Assembly: GCA_963691655.1 (NCBI GenBank) | Contig: OY829329.1 | Coordinates: 24,045,883 to 24,109,882 of the forward strand | DNA: 64,000 bases | From: Toxonevra muliebris | Lineage: Eukaryota; Arthropoda; Insecta; Diptera; Pallopteridae | Direction: 5' to 3' | Shown here: positions 43,601-58,600 of the stretch, in pieces | Numbering within the stretch: the stretch's first letter is position 1 | Layout of the letters: each line of letters starts with the position of its first letter | Notes under the pieces: generated by a model | Databases searched by the model: none | Seen by the model: only the letters and a program-made list of their open reading frames with translations | What the model was told of the DNA's origin: nothing | Translations under genes and position numbers: made by a program

Positions 43601-46600
43601 AATAGCATAAGAGTTCTAGAAAAGGTCGTAAACTTAGTTACCTCAATGGCATGACCACTGCTATTGACGCCCAAAAAGGACCCACTAAATATTGCGAGTG
43701 GCATAAAATGTTATTTCTCACGTTAAATAATTAGTCTTTAGTTAGATTCGTACTGTATTAAGACTTTAGTCATTGTAATTTTTTGTTATGCTTGTGAATT
43801 TACCATTATGTTGTTATTGAACTAATATTTTGTTGGTTTTTATGAATAAATAGTCATTGTTTATAAAACTGCAAACCTAATTTTTCCTTTAGATTCTTTA
43901 GTTTTACAGAAAACTGAAAACCCACTGCGTCGTATGTAGACTTTTATCCTTCACAGTATATTTTTAATGATCAGATAGCAAAGTCGAGTCAATATAGCCA
44001 CGTAACTTTGTCTGTGGCCACGATAACTCGAATAAAACGATCTCAACTAAACTTATTTTATACATTAACTATGTCTAGATATGGACATTTCTATATCTAT
44101 AGATCAAGGTCTGAAATGATCCAAATCAATCAAGAGTTGGTACATCCTATACAACTTAAATTTTCAAAAAGTTATATCAAAGGAAATGCTAAAGAAAATT
44201 AAAACATTAAAAATTAAATCTGTTTATTCCGTTCAATGCCTGTTTATTGAAGATGCTGTTTATTAATTAATATTATTATTAATATATTATCTTAATCCGT
44301 ACAAAGGGGGTTGCCATCCAAAGATTGACTCTTTCTATATTTATTTTTTAGGGGATTCAATGTGGGTAGACTACTAATTGTTGGGTCCTTTTATTTCCCT
44401 GCCCGTGATTTTTTAACTAAGATCAACCTATAAACCATTAACCTCCTTCCTCATAATCACATCACACGTCAATACAAATGTCTACTTAAAAGTAAGTTCG
44501 CACATTTCGAATAGTATCTCGAAGAGAGTGTCAACTTTCACCTTTAACTCGTCTGTTATCCCATTTCTCTCCAATCCAACTCAGCATTAGATTGGTTTTG
44601 CCACCTAAAGTTTTAAATTTTATCAAGCACTTGCTAGGCTTCGCTTAGCGGCCCTTGCAAAGTAATACGAACTTTACAACAAAATCGAAAAAACATATAC
44701 AACAGAAATTACCATATGAGCAATGAAAGTTTTATAATTTATAAATTTTTGTATCAAGAAAATGCACAAATGTTAGCAAAACTAAACTGAAATAGAGAAA
44801 AAAGCACACAAAGGTTTGTTCGATTTTAAAAATAGCGGAAAATAACGCCATCTGTATGTCAGATTTCGCAATTGTCATACAGATGGCGTACTCTCCCATA
44901 TAAAGTGCATCTTTCTTTCTGCTGTTATTCCTCTTTCATACTCGCAGTTCCTGGGATATCGCATAATAAATATTCAGTTAATATGGGAGAGGCCACACCC
45001 CTTTTTCTAGTCACCACCTGCATTTTTCTTGTAGTATGACATTACCAATCGGCGCGCTTGTGCCAAATTTCAGTACTGTACTGTAAACGGTTTCAGATAT
45101 ATACCCAAAAAGGCATATCATTTGGATGGGAGGTGTAATTTTGAAACTTCAGACAATGTCTATTTTATGACCAGAAACATAATGCGTCATTTTTGTGTCA
45201 ATCTGTGCTGTGGTTTCGATGTTATTTTGAGACATACAGACATATTTTCATTTGTATGTGTATAGAGAATAAGAAGAGAAGAGTTTTCATAACTAAATTG
45301 GAACTGATGTCAGAAACACAGCCTCTCGGTTGTTATATTTTCTGATCAGGTTAAATTTAAAAAATTTGTTAGCATTTTTGCCTAGAGAGATTACCAAGTG
45401 GCTTGTGGTGTTTAATCCTAGGTTTCAAAACTCCTATCACATAAGCCCTAATCTCACTTAAAAGTTCTAGAAGAACAATGAAAGTCCAAACTTTCTTGCA
45501 AATCAGAAACCCACACTGACTCTGGGGATTTCAAAAATTTTCATCTCAAAAATCCGAAAAACTAAGAGTAGACCCCAACCTTATACAATGGCACGATATC
45601 TCTGCTGCTTTTTGGAACATTTTTTTTTGCTTGACTTAAACACTTAGGGCTAATTTTTCAGTGCGAGTTTAAACTCGGTTTAAACTAAGTTTGCTTAAAC
45701 GTCTCTTAACTCTGATCTACGTGTAACTATAGAAGCAGTTTTTCAGCGTGAGTTTAATTTCAACTCAGTAATTGCTTTTTGTGTATGGTAACACCGTGAA
45801 ATATCAAATAATTATCGATATTTTTGATTATTTCTAACAGCTGATAATTTTTTTGTCGACAGAAAAAAATTTAAATCTAAAATTAAAAAATGGATTTCAA
45901 CGAAAAAGATATTAAATTTTAGCTCCGCAAATTTCTGTCCTACTAGACGTTGTAGAAAATCACAAAATAATAGAGTGCATGCGAACGAAAAGGGCAAATG
46001 CGGAAGAAAAGTCGAAAACATGGAACGCTCTTTTGCACATGCAATGTCACACCAATTTGTTTGATTCCTTATACGCGGGCCAATAAGCTCCAGAACGCCA
46101 TGCCCAGAAGACTTTGTAAGACGGAATCGTTCAAAAAAATCTTTCTCTCCAAATATATGAAAATGGTTTGGCCGCAATTTTATTGTTCCAAGTCTTCTTA
46201 AAACTGTAATGTTTAAGATTTCGTACATTTCAGCATCACTCACGTTCTCTTCACTAGAAAAATTCATTTTGCTTCTTTTTTTTAAATTCACACACAATTT
46301 TATTTGAAAGAAGTAGCTGCCAAAACAAATGGCAATTTAAACGAAGTTTAAAGTCCAATATTGGACGTTTAAACTGAGTTTAAACTTCAATCAAAATTGG
46401 CTGAAAAACTAGTTGATGAGTTTAAACTAGAAACTGAGTTAAACTCAGACCAATATGAGTTGAGTTTATTTTTCCAAGGATGTTATTTTTACTGGTTTTT
46501 TTTTTAATTTACGCTCTTCCTCATTTAGTCTGTTGCACCCTGTGTAAGCACTTTTGTATGTAAGAATGTAGCCTTTAATCAAATGGAATTTTGTGCTTAT

Positions 46601-49600
46601 TTTTGCTTTTACGTTGTCATTGGTGTAAAATTAAAAACAGAAAAAGACACATAGTCAAAGTGTTTGTTGTAATGTAATTATCGCTGCTAGCAACATAACT
46701 GTAGAACTATATATAAAACTAAATAACTAATCGTACAACAGCGCACTTCTAAAATTTTTTTTATTTATTTGTAGCTCGCGATTTTGTTTTTTTCCTCCCC
46801 TTTGATTACAAATTCTTGTTTTTTTATTGACTATTTGCACATCGCCACCTCCGCCACCGCTGATTTTTTCTTTGTTTTTGTTTGCTTGATTAAATTTGCT
46901 GAATTCACACATTTTGTCTCTTTGTTTTGTTTTTTTTAATTTACTTTTCCTTTAATTTATTATTTGATATTTCATACATCACGTTTATTTGTTAACACAT
47001 TTGTCTCGGCAAAGTATTTACTATTTGCTTTAATTAGTTACTCATAGTTGTAAATTAAATTAATTTATTTTCTTCTTTTTTTTTTTAAATCTCACATTAC
47101 TTTGAACGTACTCATTATCTATGTATGAGCAATCATAAAAGTTTTTTTCGTATTGTTGAGTAAATAATCTTCAAGTTATTAGTTTTATTATTATTATGAT
47201 TGCTAAAATTTGTGCTTATCATTCAAACAAAACAGAAGAAAGTTTAACGACACTTTTGACTATTTATGATTATTTTGTAATATTTGAGATTATGTAGTGG
47301 AAAAAGTTGAATCACCTTTGGGTGGACAGTCATTCTGACTTTCCTATCTATACTTAAATCATATACAATCCCCGAAACTCTATCATATACAATCCCCCGA
47401 AAAGCGCAGAACCCGTACTTTCTCTTTCGTCTCGAGACCGCCTTAATGAGTGGGTCGATTTGACCACAATCGCAAATGGGAAGAATTGAGGGGCTTAATC
47501 AAAGGTGGTGGGGTTATTCGCAGGTCACTTTTCTTGAACTAAACTTTCTCTGCTGCTTGTGGTTCGGAGGAAGAATGCGAAGAGAGTTAGCATTTTTGGA
47601 CCAGAGTTAGCATATTTGGCACCGAAATGTTTAGAGACGAACACCTGAGATCTTTGGCATCGCAGGAACGACAAAGGTTTATTAATCAATTTGTTAGATT
47701 AAAAAAATAACGAAAAACTACACAGAATATGGTACAAAGTACGTAACAGAGTATTGTATTTTTGAACACTTCTTTTTGCCGTTCAAAACAAACATTAATA
47801 TTTGAAATATTTTGCTCTATAGTTACAGCTAATTTAAAAACTTCTAAAAGCTTACAGTTAAATATTTTCACTTTTTGAATTTTAATATGCGAAAAATCGC
47901 CGCCGCCGACAAAAATTATCGGCTCGGAACGGAAATCCTCCTAATAAGGAAGTAGCGTCAAATAAGCCAAACTAAGTTACAAAATAGCTAAACTGGCAAC
48001 AAGGTAAACTAAAGCTGCCGATTTTAGCCGCCGTCGAAGAATTTTTACAATGAGCCACTGCCGATACATTTTATGGTCAGCCGATTTTGGACCGCCGCCG
48101 AATATTTCTGTTTCAGCCGCCGCCGCCGTCAAAAAGTTGTCGGTAACAGTCCCCGATTGTAAAGTCCTGTTTTTAATTGAATGACATCTCTGCCAGCTTT
48201 TGCAAGTATTACAGCCTTGACCATCGTGTGCAGCGGAAATTCGGTGAATGGGGCGAAAATAAGATTGTTCTTGATCCTCATTTTCACCACTTGACTCAGC
48301 GATGCCACACATTTTTAGTTGAATAGCTAAGTCAGCAAAAATTGTTGGATTTGAAGAGAGGAAAATCCATAAGCCATTAATGAGACGTCGTTACATCCAC
48401 AAAAATTCAGTATTTAGATTTATCGGCTGGTGGAACCATTGTTCTATATTTCTTCAAAAATGATGCCGGCCAAAACATTTCAGTCAATGGAGAGCACTAT
48501 ATTACTTTATTACTGACTTTTTCATTGTCAAACTCAATAGGATTAATATGGAAGAGCTTTATTTCAATAATAATTACGACTTTAATTACAACTAGTTTTT
48601 ATGATTTTAATTTATTGATAAATGTGAATAATTTAATATACCTAATGTATACTGCCAGAAGTGAAACAAAGTTCATAAAAAACAAAGTATTTCGAGGAAT
48701 TTAATTTATATTTATATAAGTATATTTCGAAGAATCCAAAGTGTGTGAATGAATATATGTCTTCACATGGCTTGGAAATTCACATAATTCAGGTTTGCAT
48801 ATTAAATTAAAAGCGAGACAAGAAATTCTTTCATACTCATGCATATGTAGGAAATATTTTTTTTAAATTCATTTGCATTAGGTACCAGTTTAATTTTTGG
48901 CCGACAAAAGCTGTAGAAAAATAGTAAATAATTTAATATTTTTCACGTACTTAAACTGAAATTTTAACTATGATTTAAACCACATTAATTGGATATATTG
49001 GATATTTTGAGTGAACAAAATAATTTTAATAAAATAGTAGTACATTAAGATTTGGAATCTTTTCTAAAACTTTGAAATAAAAATATAAAAAATTATAATA
49101 GGAAATAAGAAGAATAGATTTTGAACGCAGACCTTATTAGCATATTTGAGCCAAAAGCTTACTTCCAAAGTGGATAAACCTTCAAACTCTTCAAAAACTT
49201 TTAAATTTCGAACTAATGTTATTCTTTGTTGATATATTTGATAAAACTACAAAAAAAAATTATCAAAAAAAAGTAGTGAATCTCAAAAAACGGCATATTT
49301 TGAATATCTCGAAAACAAAGCCGAAAACCCAAAATTACCACTCGTTATCTTCAATTCATTTCGGTTGTTTTCACAGCCAAATCTCCTGCAAATTCATTAA
49401 AATTGCTTATAACTCGAAAACTAAGCCGAATATTATTCGTTATTTTCAATTTATTCTGGTTCAAATATGCTATTTTCACTCTCAAATCTTGGCGCCCCAA
49501 GAATAAGATTGCTGATTTTCATGCCTATGGATTTTAAATTAAGTTTTTAAAATGAATATCAAGAATCTTAGAAAAATTTCTTGAAATCAGATAACACCTT

Positions 49601-52600
49601 CACGGTTCAAAAGGGTTTTGAATATTCCGAAATTTTGACTATAAATTAAGAATCTTTAAAATTGTTGGCAGAAAATTTTTTCAAATTCCACAGCTCTGTT
49701 ATTGCTCCTTGCAAGTACAAAGATCATGAAAAGAGTTTTTGAAATCGGATAAAGGTGTTAGTTCACACGATATTGGAAGTTAATTCACTGGTCCATTAGG
49801 CGAAATTATGCGTTGATCGAATGTTTTATTCAATAAATTGTTTGTGGCAAGCAGCTTTTACACCATACCTAGCCATGTAACTAATATATTTTTATGTATA
49901 TTAGCCGTAAATATGACTACAATGTAAACACTTAAATTTTACAGACTCGTACTTATGTTCAACTGATCAAGCTTTAAGAGATAAACGTATGTAAAAATAA
50001 ACAAATTTTAGCATAAGTATGGTTTTTCAAATTTAATCACAGAGAAAGTTTATTGTTCACACGGGAGCAAGCATTAACGCCTGTCTGAAAGAGAGAGGTA
50101 GAAAAATTGGTAGTTAGAAAAAGACAGGCAAGTTTCTATCTTTAACAGTATGATTTTAGGCACGAATATATGTACTTTATTGCACAGTTGGTCACCTCAT
50201 TTTCTCGAAATTAGGCAAATACTACTATACCCTTTAAATTTACAACACATTTTTACGTGCTAAAATCTTATATTGGGGATAAGAAAAAATAAGTGTGTGC
50301 AGGCCAGTGTTGTCAGGTGATGTTGAACTAATTCCCCAAAACACGTCAAAAAATTCCCTAATTTCCAGAAAGATTCCCCACACATTTTTAGAAAGCAAAT
50401 ACAATTTTTTATAAATGTTTTACAAACATATTTATTTAAAACGTAAGAAAAGCAAGCAATTCTGTGCAATTACATAAATAGGTTTATATGTTTTCTAAGA
50501 TTTTTTTTGTTTAAGTTTTAAAATCAATATTCTTTAGTTTCATAAAAGTTGAAAATTTCTAATGTATCGATTTGAAAGTAATTTTTTTTTCAAATTAGTC
50601 TCTTTGATAAATCTGCAAATAGAACAGACTCATTTGTTTTATTATTATTTATATCAGAAAATGCTGTGGAATGTGGTATAATTAAAATATGTTGGACGAT
50701 TTTTTGACGAGAGGAAATGGGTGTTCTTCGTTTTTTTTTTTCATTGAACATATTTTGTTCGAAAATTTTGAAGGATCTTCGTTTTTTAAGTACATAGCCT
50801 TTAATAATCGAGATTCATTGCCTAAATTAATGAACTCAGAGTCATGAATTACGTTTGGAAAAAACTGTACCAATGGAAAAATAGATTTTTCTAGAGCAAT
50901 TTCTTCTACACTTATGTAATATTTTCATGTTTTCTTTCGAAGATCTAAGTTTGCTCAATAGTTTCAATATAAAAGTACAAACAATTCCTTTTAAACAAAT
51001 CAATCATTTCTTTTCCGATACAGGTGTTTAATAGTGTATAGCGTATATTTAACTTTACCACCAAAATATAAATCAGAATTTTCCAAATGATTATTTGGGT
51101 TTTTAAATAAGTTTTTCATATTGACTCAAAATTCCCCACATAAAAACAAATTCCCTGTTACCTCAAACGAGTTAAAATTCCCCACAATTTGGGGAATTCC
51201 CCACAACATGGCAACACTGATGCAGGTACTCACGGTAGAAGTGAAACTATGTTGTTTATTTGAAAATTATTCCGTTGCAGTTTTTGCAGCCTTCTTCTTT
51301 TTATTTTATGTTGTTTTTTTTCTGCTGATACACTCTCCACTTATCAGCACAAACACGACGTAGTACAAGTATACAGTAGCGACGTCGGCTCTCTCACTAA
51401 ATCACATGAGATAAAACTACGAGAAGTCGTTTCTCTGCTTGATTGTATGAAGCCGACCCCAATATGACCTCATTCGCTAAACACTAACAACAGCATAACT
51501 TCGTTTCTTACTAGTTTCGAATGAGTGCAATGAAAGCTTAATTCCGTTGCAATTTTTCGTCCCAAAATTTTCACAGTCCCGCTAAAGATGATATTTGAAA
51601 CATTTTCAATTCAAAATAGGTTAATGGGTTTTTCATATTTCAATACGTAGAAATTTTACAAACTAATAACTAGCAGAAAAAAACGAAATTAAATATCTAT
51701 TAATTACACTAGTTTACGTGAAATTGATCAGAGAACCAAAACCAACTTTCGTTCTGACTCTGAAAACCAAGTGGTTTGTCTTCGAGTCAAATCGAAATAT
51801 ATTTCAAAATTTATAAAGAATAACTCTCTACCCGCGAGCGATAACATCTTAAGTCGACTTAAGTAAAATTCCATTTTTTTATTGCAATACATTTGCAGTA
51901 AAGATACCTTCAATTCTGTCTTATCTGCACTTCGCTACTACACTTGGTTCCGTGGTATTTAAAAAGTAATAATATCCTATGTCTACATTTGTTTTAATGT
52001 ACATTTGTTATAAAATCTTAAGTTCACTTAAGATATTATCAGTCAATAGAAATCATAATTTACAATAAATTTCTGTTAAAGAAAAACCATCTTATTTCAA
52101 TATAATATATTTTTTTTAAAAGCAATTGATATTTTGATTGTATACCTATGTTGATTTAAGATGAATTTTATAAAAATTTGGTTTGGAAAATATTTAAAAC
52201 TTAAAAAGGCTCATCATCTTAAGTCTACATAAGATATTTTTTGATATTAAAAAATATACTGTTTTCCATGCTTAAGTATAGATAAGATATTTTTTCGAAT
52301 GCAGTGGCAGACTTTAATCACTTTTATTATTTATTCCTACAATAAAGGAGCAGTAAAATAATATGTATTAATCAATTAAAGATTTTTGTTGAAGGACTGA
52401 ACTTTGATCTTGTATAGTGATTCATGTGTAGGTCAAAATAAAAACTTCTTTGGGGTAGTATTATTCACTGTATTTATGCAGAGTGAAAATGGTTTTGGCT
52501 GTTGATCAAAAATTCTTTGATCCTGGACATACTTACATGAAGCGCGATGTAGGTCACTCTATAATTGAACGTAAGAAGAAACTAACAAATATAAAAATTC

Positions 52601-55600
52601 ACCATCTAAAAACAAAATCTCTTTGGCGAAAAGAAAATACAAATGGTGAACATTTTAAGTGGAATCTTGATAAGTGGTTGCGATACACAAAAGATTTCGG
52701 GCTTATGTTCTACAAATCAATCCAGCTTAATAAAATAAAATTTGTGGATGTACATATATATGTGATGTGTTGTTCCAAGACATTCCAATCTCATTCATTC
52801 CAAAAACTAGACTTAACTCAGTAAATCAACTATGATTTTCAGAATCAGTAAGAAATTATACTTTGTTATTGAATTCTCCGTTTGGAGAATAACTTAGCCA
52901 TATTTTGCAAACTAATTACAATATTACATAAAATTGTGCACATGACTTCTTGCATGAAAAAATACAGCGTTGCCAGAGCGTGAACGCTGTTCATCGATTT
53001 CAGAAAATTGATATCCATTAACGTGCATATAAATTACATTATCCAGCATCAAAAATATTCATGATCTTAAAAGTTTTCACTTTTCGTAGATCTTTCTATG
53101 CGACCCCGAATTTTATGAAGAAAAAGTTTTACCTTGTATTTTTAATTTAATTTTATTGCATGCTCTTCCCTTTTTAAATTCCTATGTAGAAAACTGTAAG
53201 GCGAAAACGAGTAAATGGTTCAGTTTTTCAGAGGCCACCCACTTTAGAAAAAATTTTTGCCGAAGACAGTAATGAGTTTTCTTTATACCTTTCACATTTT
53301 CAACAACTGGCGAGGAACCTGGCACAAGGTGTCCTAAAATGGCTGTAGCTCCGAAGTATTACCCGACCTGAAAAACCTGAGTTCAGATTCGTGTTCAGCG
53401 ACCCAAAAACATTCAGAACCATCAACAGAACCCACGGGATTTTTTTCCTATTGTACCGTGTAATTATAAAGTTTCCTATTTAGCAATGAAATCAAGTTGC
53501 TCTTATGTTGTTGAAACTAAGTTTAATCAGTAAATAGAGAATGTAGTGATAAGCATGCTAAGATTACAGCACTTCAACGGTACTGCTTTGATATACACAT
53601 ATAGTATATATTTTTTTACTAAACAGAAAATAGTACAATGTATATACAAGTTTTGATAGTGGAATAGCGGATAGTGAGGTTCACTAAACAAGAAAAATTC
53701 TCGTCTTCATCTAATACACCAAGGCTGTAATTAGAAGGAGGTAGGAGAATAGAGCAGAACTCCTCCTAGCAGGCGTCTCCTTCTTCACGCGAAGGCTAAT
53801 AACAGAGAAATGCTCTTTAATGCGCTTTCCTTTTCAAGACAGGATACACATGCCGGATCGGCAATGACACCCATGCTAGCCAAATGATCACATCCAAGAC
53901 CATCCACTAGAAAACGCAGATCCTTTCTCCTTGATTCCATTGAATAGTTTCTACGAAGCTAACTCTAATTATTGGTTTCGGGTCCATTGGATTTACCGCT
54001 GAGCCGTGGTTTGCCAATTCATCAGCCATTTCGTTTCTAGGAACGCCAAAGTGTTAAGTGTTAATTAAGTTTTACCTTACATTCGCTTACGATCTTCAAA
54101 AAATTGGCGAGGTTTACTAGGGCTTTTAGGGCAGTCCCTGAATGTCACAGCAAAGTCCTATTCATTTTCGATTATCCAGCAAGCTACACTCAAAATAGCA
54201 AAGACCTCCGTTTGGAAACCATTGCCGTTTTTCCTATAGCGAAGTACCTGTGCTCCTCATCCAGGAAGTTATTAACGTTCCGATTCCTTTTTTTATGGAG
54301 TTTTCAACGCAAGAAGTCTCGAAAAAAATCGTCTCGGCGCACTAACTGTGCCAATGCCCAGCATTGGCGAGCAGAAGGTTGGCAATCTTGGGTCATCGAT
54401 ACGTTGATGAATCTGAGATTGGCCACCTGGCCTATAAGGATATACTCGCGTTGACGCAGGATGCCAATACTCGGAGCATGCTCGTTTACGAGTGCTTAGA
54501 ATAGAGGCATCAGACGGTAGGGGACGAAAAGGGACCCACCTGGGTCTAATTCGGCTAATCTCCAAACTAATAATAAAATTATCTCGACATAAACTCCTTT
54601 TATATGTTGCCATAGATATATATAACGCCTTAAGACTTCAAAACCAAATTAACATTTGAGCTTCTTATCGCCACGGTTTTTCCAAATTAACAAGAGATTT
54701 TAAAATTCTATGAATGGAATCTAATTGTGCTAGCCGCTTTAACTGCGATTCACATGAAAACTGCATAGCAATTAGCTTTGAGAAATAGAAACTAACTTAT
54801 TGTTCGAGGAACTAATTTAGGTTAGGCATTGATGAATGGGTTATTCATATACATACATAAAATTGGTGAATTGTTAAATTAATTGAATTATTTATTGTGT
54901 GTGCTTTTTTATTTACTTTTTTATTTAAATGTAGATTTAATATGAAATTGCGGTTTGGCATGTTAATGCATTTTAATGCAGCTTGTTAATAATTACTTCA
55001 ATTTTTTAACGAGTTAAGTATGTGCAAAGGTACAGAATCGATGTAACGCTGAAATTGATGTAACGCATGTAGTGGTGGGGTGTGAAACGACGGAAGCAGT
55101 CGAATTTACTTTTGGATGTGCATATATAATTAAACAAAAGAGCGAGTAAACAAAGTCAACTCTTGCAATGACAACACGAGCAGCACTCTCTCTCTCTCTC
55201 AATTTCTTGCAAAAACGGCACGACCAGTCGTGCCATATTGACAGATTTATCTGTAAATATAGTTTTTTCGGTCGGCATGCAGTCCTAGAGATTTCCTTCA
55301 ATATTATAGTTTATTCCCCAATTTTACAGTTTTTGTAATAATATGCAAAATAGACTTAAAAATGTTTTGGTTATCATAAAAATGTAATTGTAATTCAGGG
55401 TAGCACTATGCGAATTTGGAAAGAATATTTCTCCAAATTAATACTAACAAAACTGAAATTCGAAAATTAGCTGAAAAGAACCAAAGACTTACTTAAAAAA
55501 ATTATAAAATTGAACAAATTTTGTGGCATTGAGAGAAATGTACATGAAATTTATGAAACCATTTTGAGAGCTTTTAAAATTGTATTGATTACTGGTGAAC

Positions 55601-58600
55601 TATGACTACTCAAAAAATCGGACCCAGAAATGTTCATTTAATTTTTTAACTAGTCATAACAAGAATGTTATTTCGTGTTTCTTATTAATAATAATAATAA
55701 CATATATTTGTTTTATACATTTTTAAATGAATTTGTTTCTTTTTTTATTAACTTATTTTATTTAATTCTAAAGGAATGAGTTTTCTGATTTTATTAATAT
55801 AATTACATATTTATTTTAATAAATTAATTTTAACTATTTCAGAGCATTTTTGCGAGTAGGATCTGATACCAGTTAAACGCTATTTTTTCAAACAAAAACA
55901 GTCTGAAGGCTGATTGTTATTGTCGTTATGATAAATAACGCAAATTAAATAACTTAATTTTTTAAAATTTTTTCTTTTTTTTTGTGTGAAAGTTTTATAA
56001 GAACTGGTTTAATATTAATACAAAATTTGTATGTTCGTCTGCTTTTTATTTCTGAATCATGCCTAATGAGCGAACTTTTTTTCCAAATTTTGCACCATTA
56101 TTGTATTAGGTTTCCCAGAAGCTATAAAATTTAAAATTTCTGCCCCGTTCAAGAAAGCATAGCATCTCCCAAACATGCGGAAATTATTATATTATTGAAC
56201 CTATTAAATTGTGAATGTGTGTTGGAATAATGAGCAAGTGACTGAGAAACTTTTCAAATTAAATATTTTAGTTTTGTTTTTTTCGTTTTTATAGGTTACA
56301 GTTAGTTTTTTTTTCCAAAATACGGTTTTTTTTTACTTTTTACAGTTTTTGCCCAAAAAAATATGGCAACACTGGGCACGACTAACAATAACAGTAAATC
56401 CTTCTGAAGTCTACCATTCGCTTGAGATGAAATTGAGAGAGCCGACGTCTCTTCCTTGCATTCCATGGGCATACGAAAAAATTCATGTGAAAAAGACCGA
56501 TCACGATGTCGGCTCTTTCCGTGTCTATTCCAGTGCTGCCAGACTAGTTTTCATTTAAAGAATGAGAAAATTTACCGCTTTTGAATTTAAACAACAATAC
56601 GATAGATTTCATATGAAGTTTTCATTATAACGTTTTTATAAAAAAACGAGAAAACAACATAGTTTGATATTGAAAACTGAAAACCTTTTTTAAAATCGGA
56701 ATTAACTTATCGTAAAAATATATCGCTGCATTGTTTTCTTCAAAAAATTATAACTTATAACCAGGTTATACTCTTCCGAAGCCTTTTGATGCGCTCAGAA
56801 TCGCTCCAGCGTGTCAAGTTTTTCAGCTATTCTAACCTAAAAATGTTTTTGAGCATATTTGAGGTTATGGGTCCCCGTTGATTTTTTTCTAAAAAGATAA
56901 GAACAGTTTACATCTTAAAGTAAAAGTCTTTCTCTTTTAAATGTTGTTGAGTTTGCTCAAATATTTTTTTTTTTTCGTTGAGATATCGCATTTTGATTTT
57001 TGTGAATTTCCCTACATCTGGAAATCTATTACTATATGTAAATACTAATTTTTAATCCGCTCAAAAATGGAGCAATTTTGAGGTCAGATTTTGATTCAGC
57101 TCATCAAAACCTTCGGAAAAGTGTAGTCTGGCTTCTCGTTAAGGATGTTGGTCAAAATATTGTCGGCCTGTGTTTTTAATTGCTTTTAAATTAATGAGAT
57201 TTTTTTTTTTTTTTTTTTGTTTGGTGTTGTTGAAAAACGTCCCTGTTTCTAGAATTGAAACGAACTTTATAAGCCTTGCAAAATGACATTGTCCTGTCAT
57301 CGGCAACTTTCCCTATCCATGATTTGTTGTAATTGTTTTGCTCTGCCAAAACAAAAATTTTCGACAGGATTTATAAAATATTTAAACCGTTATTCATTAA
57401 AGATGTGCAATAATTCTAATAAGTCGTTAAATTTTGGTTTGCTTAGGAATATAAAGAAAGTTTTTTTATGCGATTTTCACCACATTTCCCTTCAAATTAC
57501 CCTTTTTCCACTTCCAAAAAAATTAGTCGAAAATTATTCCTTTTCGGTCAATTTACCCTAATCTGGCAGCTCTCTTCCTATACTCTATGATACTCTGTTT
57601 CTCTCATATATAAAAGGAACTAAAAGAATTTTGTATGTATCAACTCAAAATTTAAGACATAAATTCCGAGCATTTCCATTTTTGATGTGATAACATCTTT
57701 GCTTGTTTGGGCTAAAGGAAAATTTATAGTGGAGTGAATTGATAGAAATTAAAATCATAAGTCACGTTGCGACGTGTGTTGTGTGAGGTTTCGTAGTATG
57801 TGCGAGTTTATAAGTGTGTGTGTATAAATAAATAAATAAATGTAGTGGCTGTTATAATAAACTTTCGTACCGCCAGATGAAGGGCGGTGAATTGCGCCCC
57901 GAAAGTATGCTGCCTCGTTATTAGAATAAACTGATTAAGAAAAATTTTTAATATTATAAATAGCACCCTAAAAGTGTACCACACATTTATTGTTTTGTCT
58001 GTAAATATATGCCGGGTGTATCGTACCCCGAAAGTATGCTGTCTTGTTATTAGTATAACGATGGTCATACGTTGACCCATTGTAAGTACTTTTTCACCAC
58101 TTTTGGAAGACAAGACAATAACGCAATAAATTTCTATAAACAATATATAGAAATAAGTTTAAAAAAAATAATAATAATTCAAAAAATATTTTTTTCTTTC
58201 TTAAAATGATCTAAAACCACATTTTACATATTCTTTGTGTAAATTTTTTGCTTTTTTGTCATCTCTTCAAAAAGTGGTGAAAAACTCCATACGAGGGGTC
58301 AACGTATGACCATCGATAAGCAGATTAAGAAAGGTTAATTTTTAATATTAAAAATTGGGCCCTGAACGTATACGGCACTTTTATTATTTTGTATGTAAAT
58401 ATAGTGGTGGTTATGTTAAACTTTCGTGTCGCTAGGTGGAGGCTGGTGAATTGAACCCCGAAAGTATGCTGTCTTGTTATTCGAATAAACAGATTAAGGT
58501 GAACTTTTTAATAATAAGCATAGGACTCTAAAAGTATACCGCATTTTTATTATTTAGTAGGTAAATATTGTGGTTACCGCCTGGTGAAGAGTGGTGAATT

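Noticed and set aside
45998..46201. 67-codon plus-strand ORF
   Set aside because: Antisense to the Harbinger relic frame.
54104..54454. 116-codon plus-strand ORF
   Set aside because: Antisense to the non-LTR RNase H relic.
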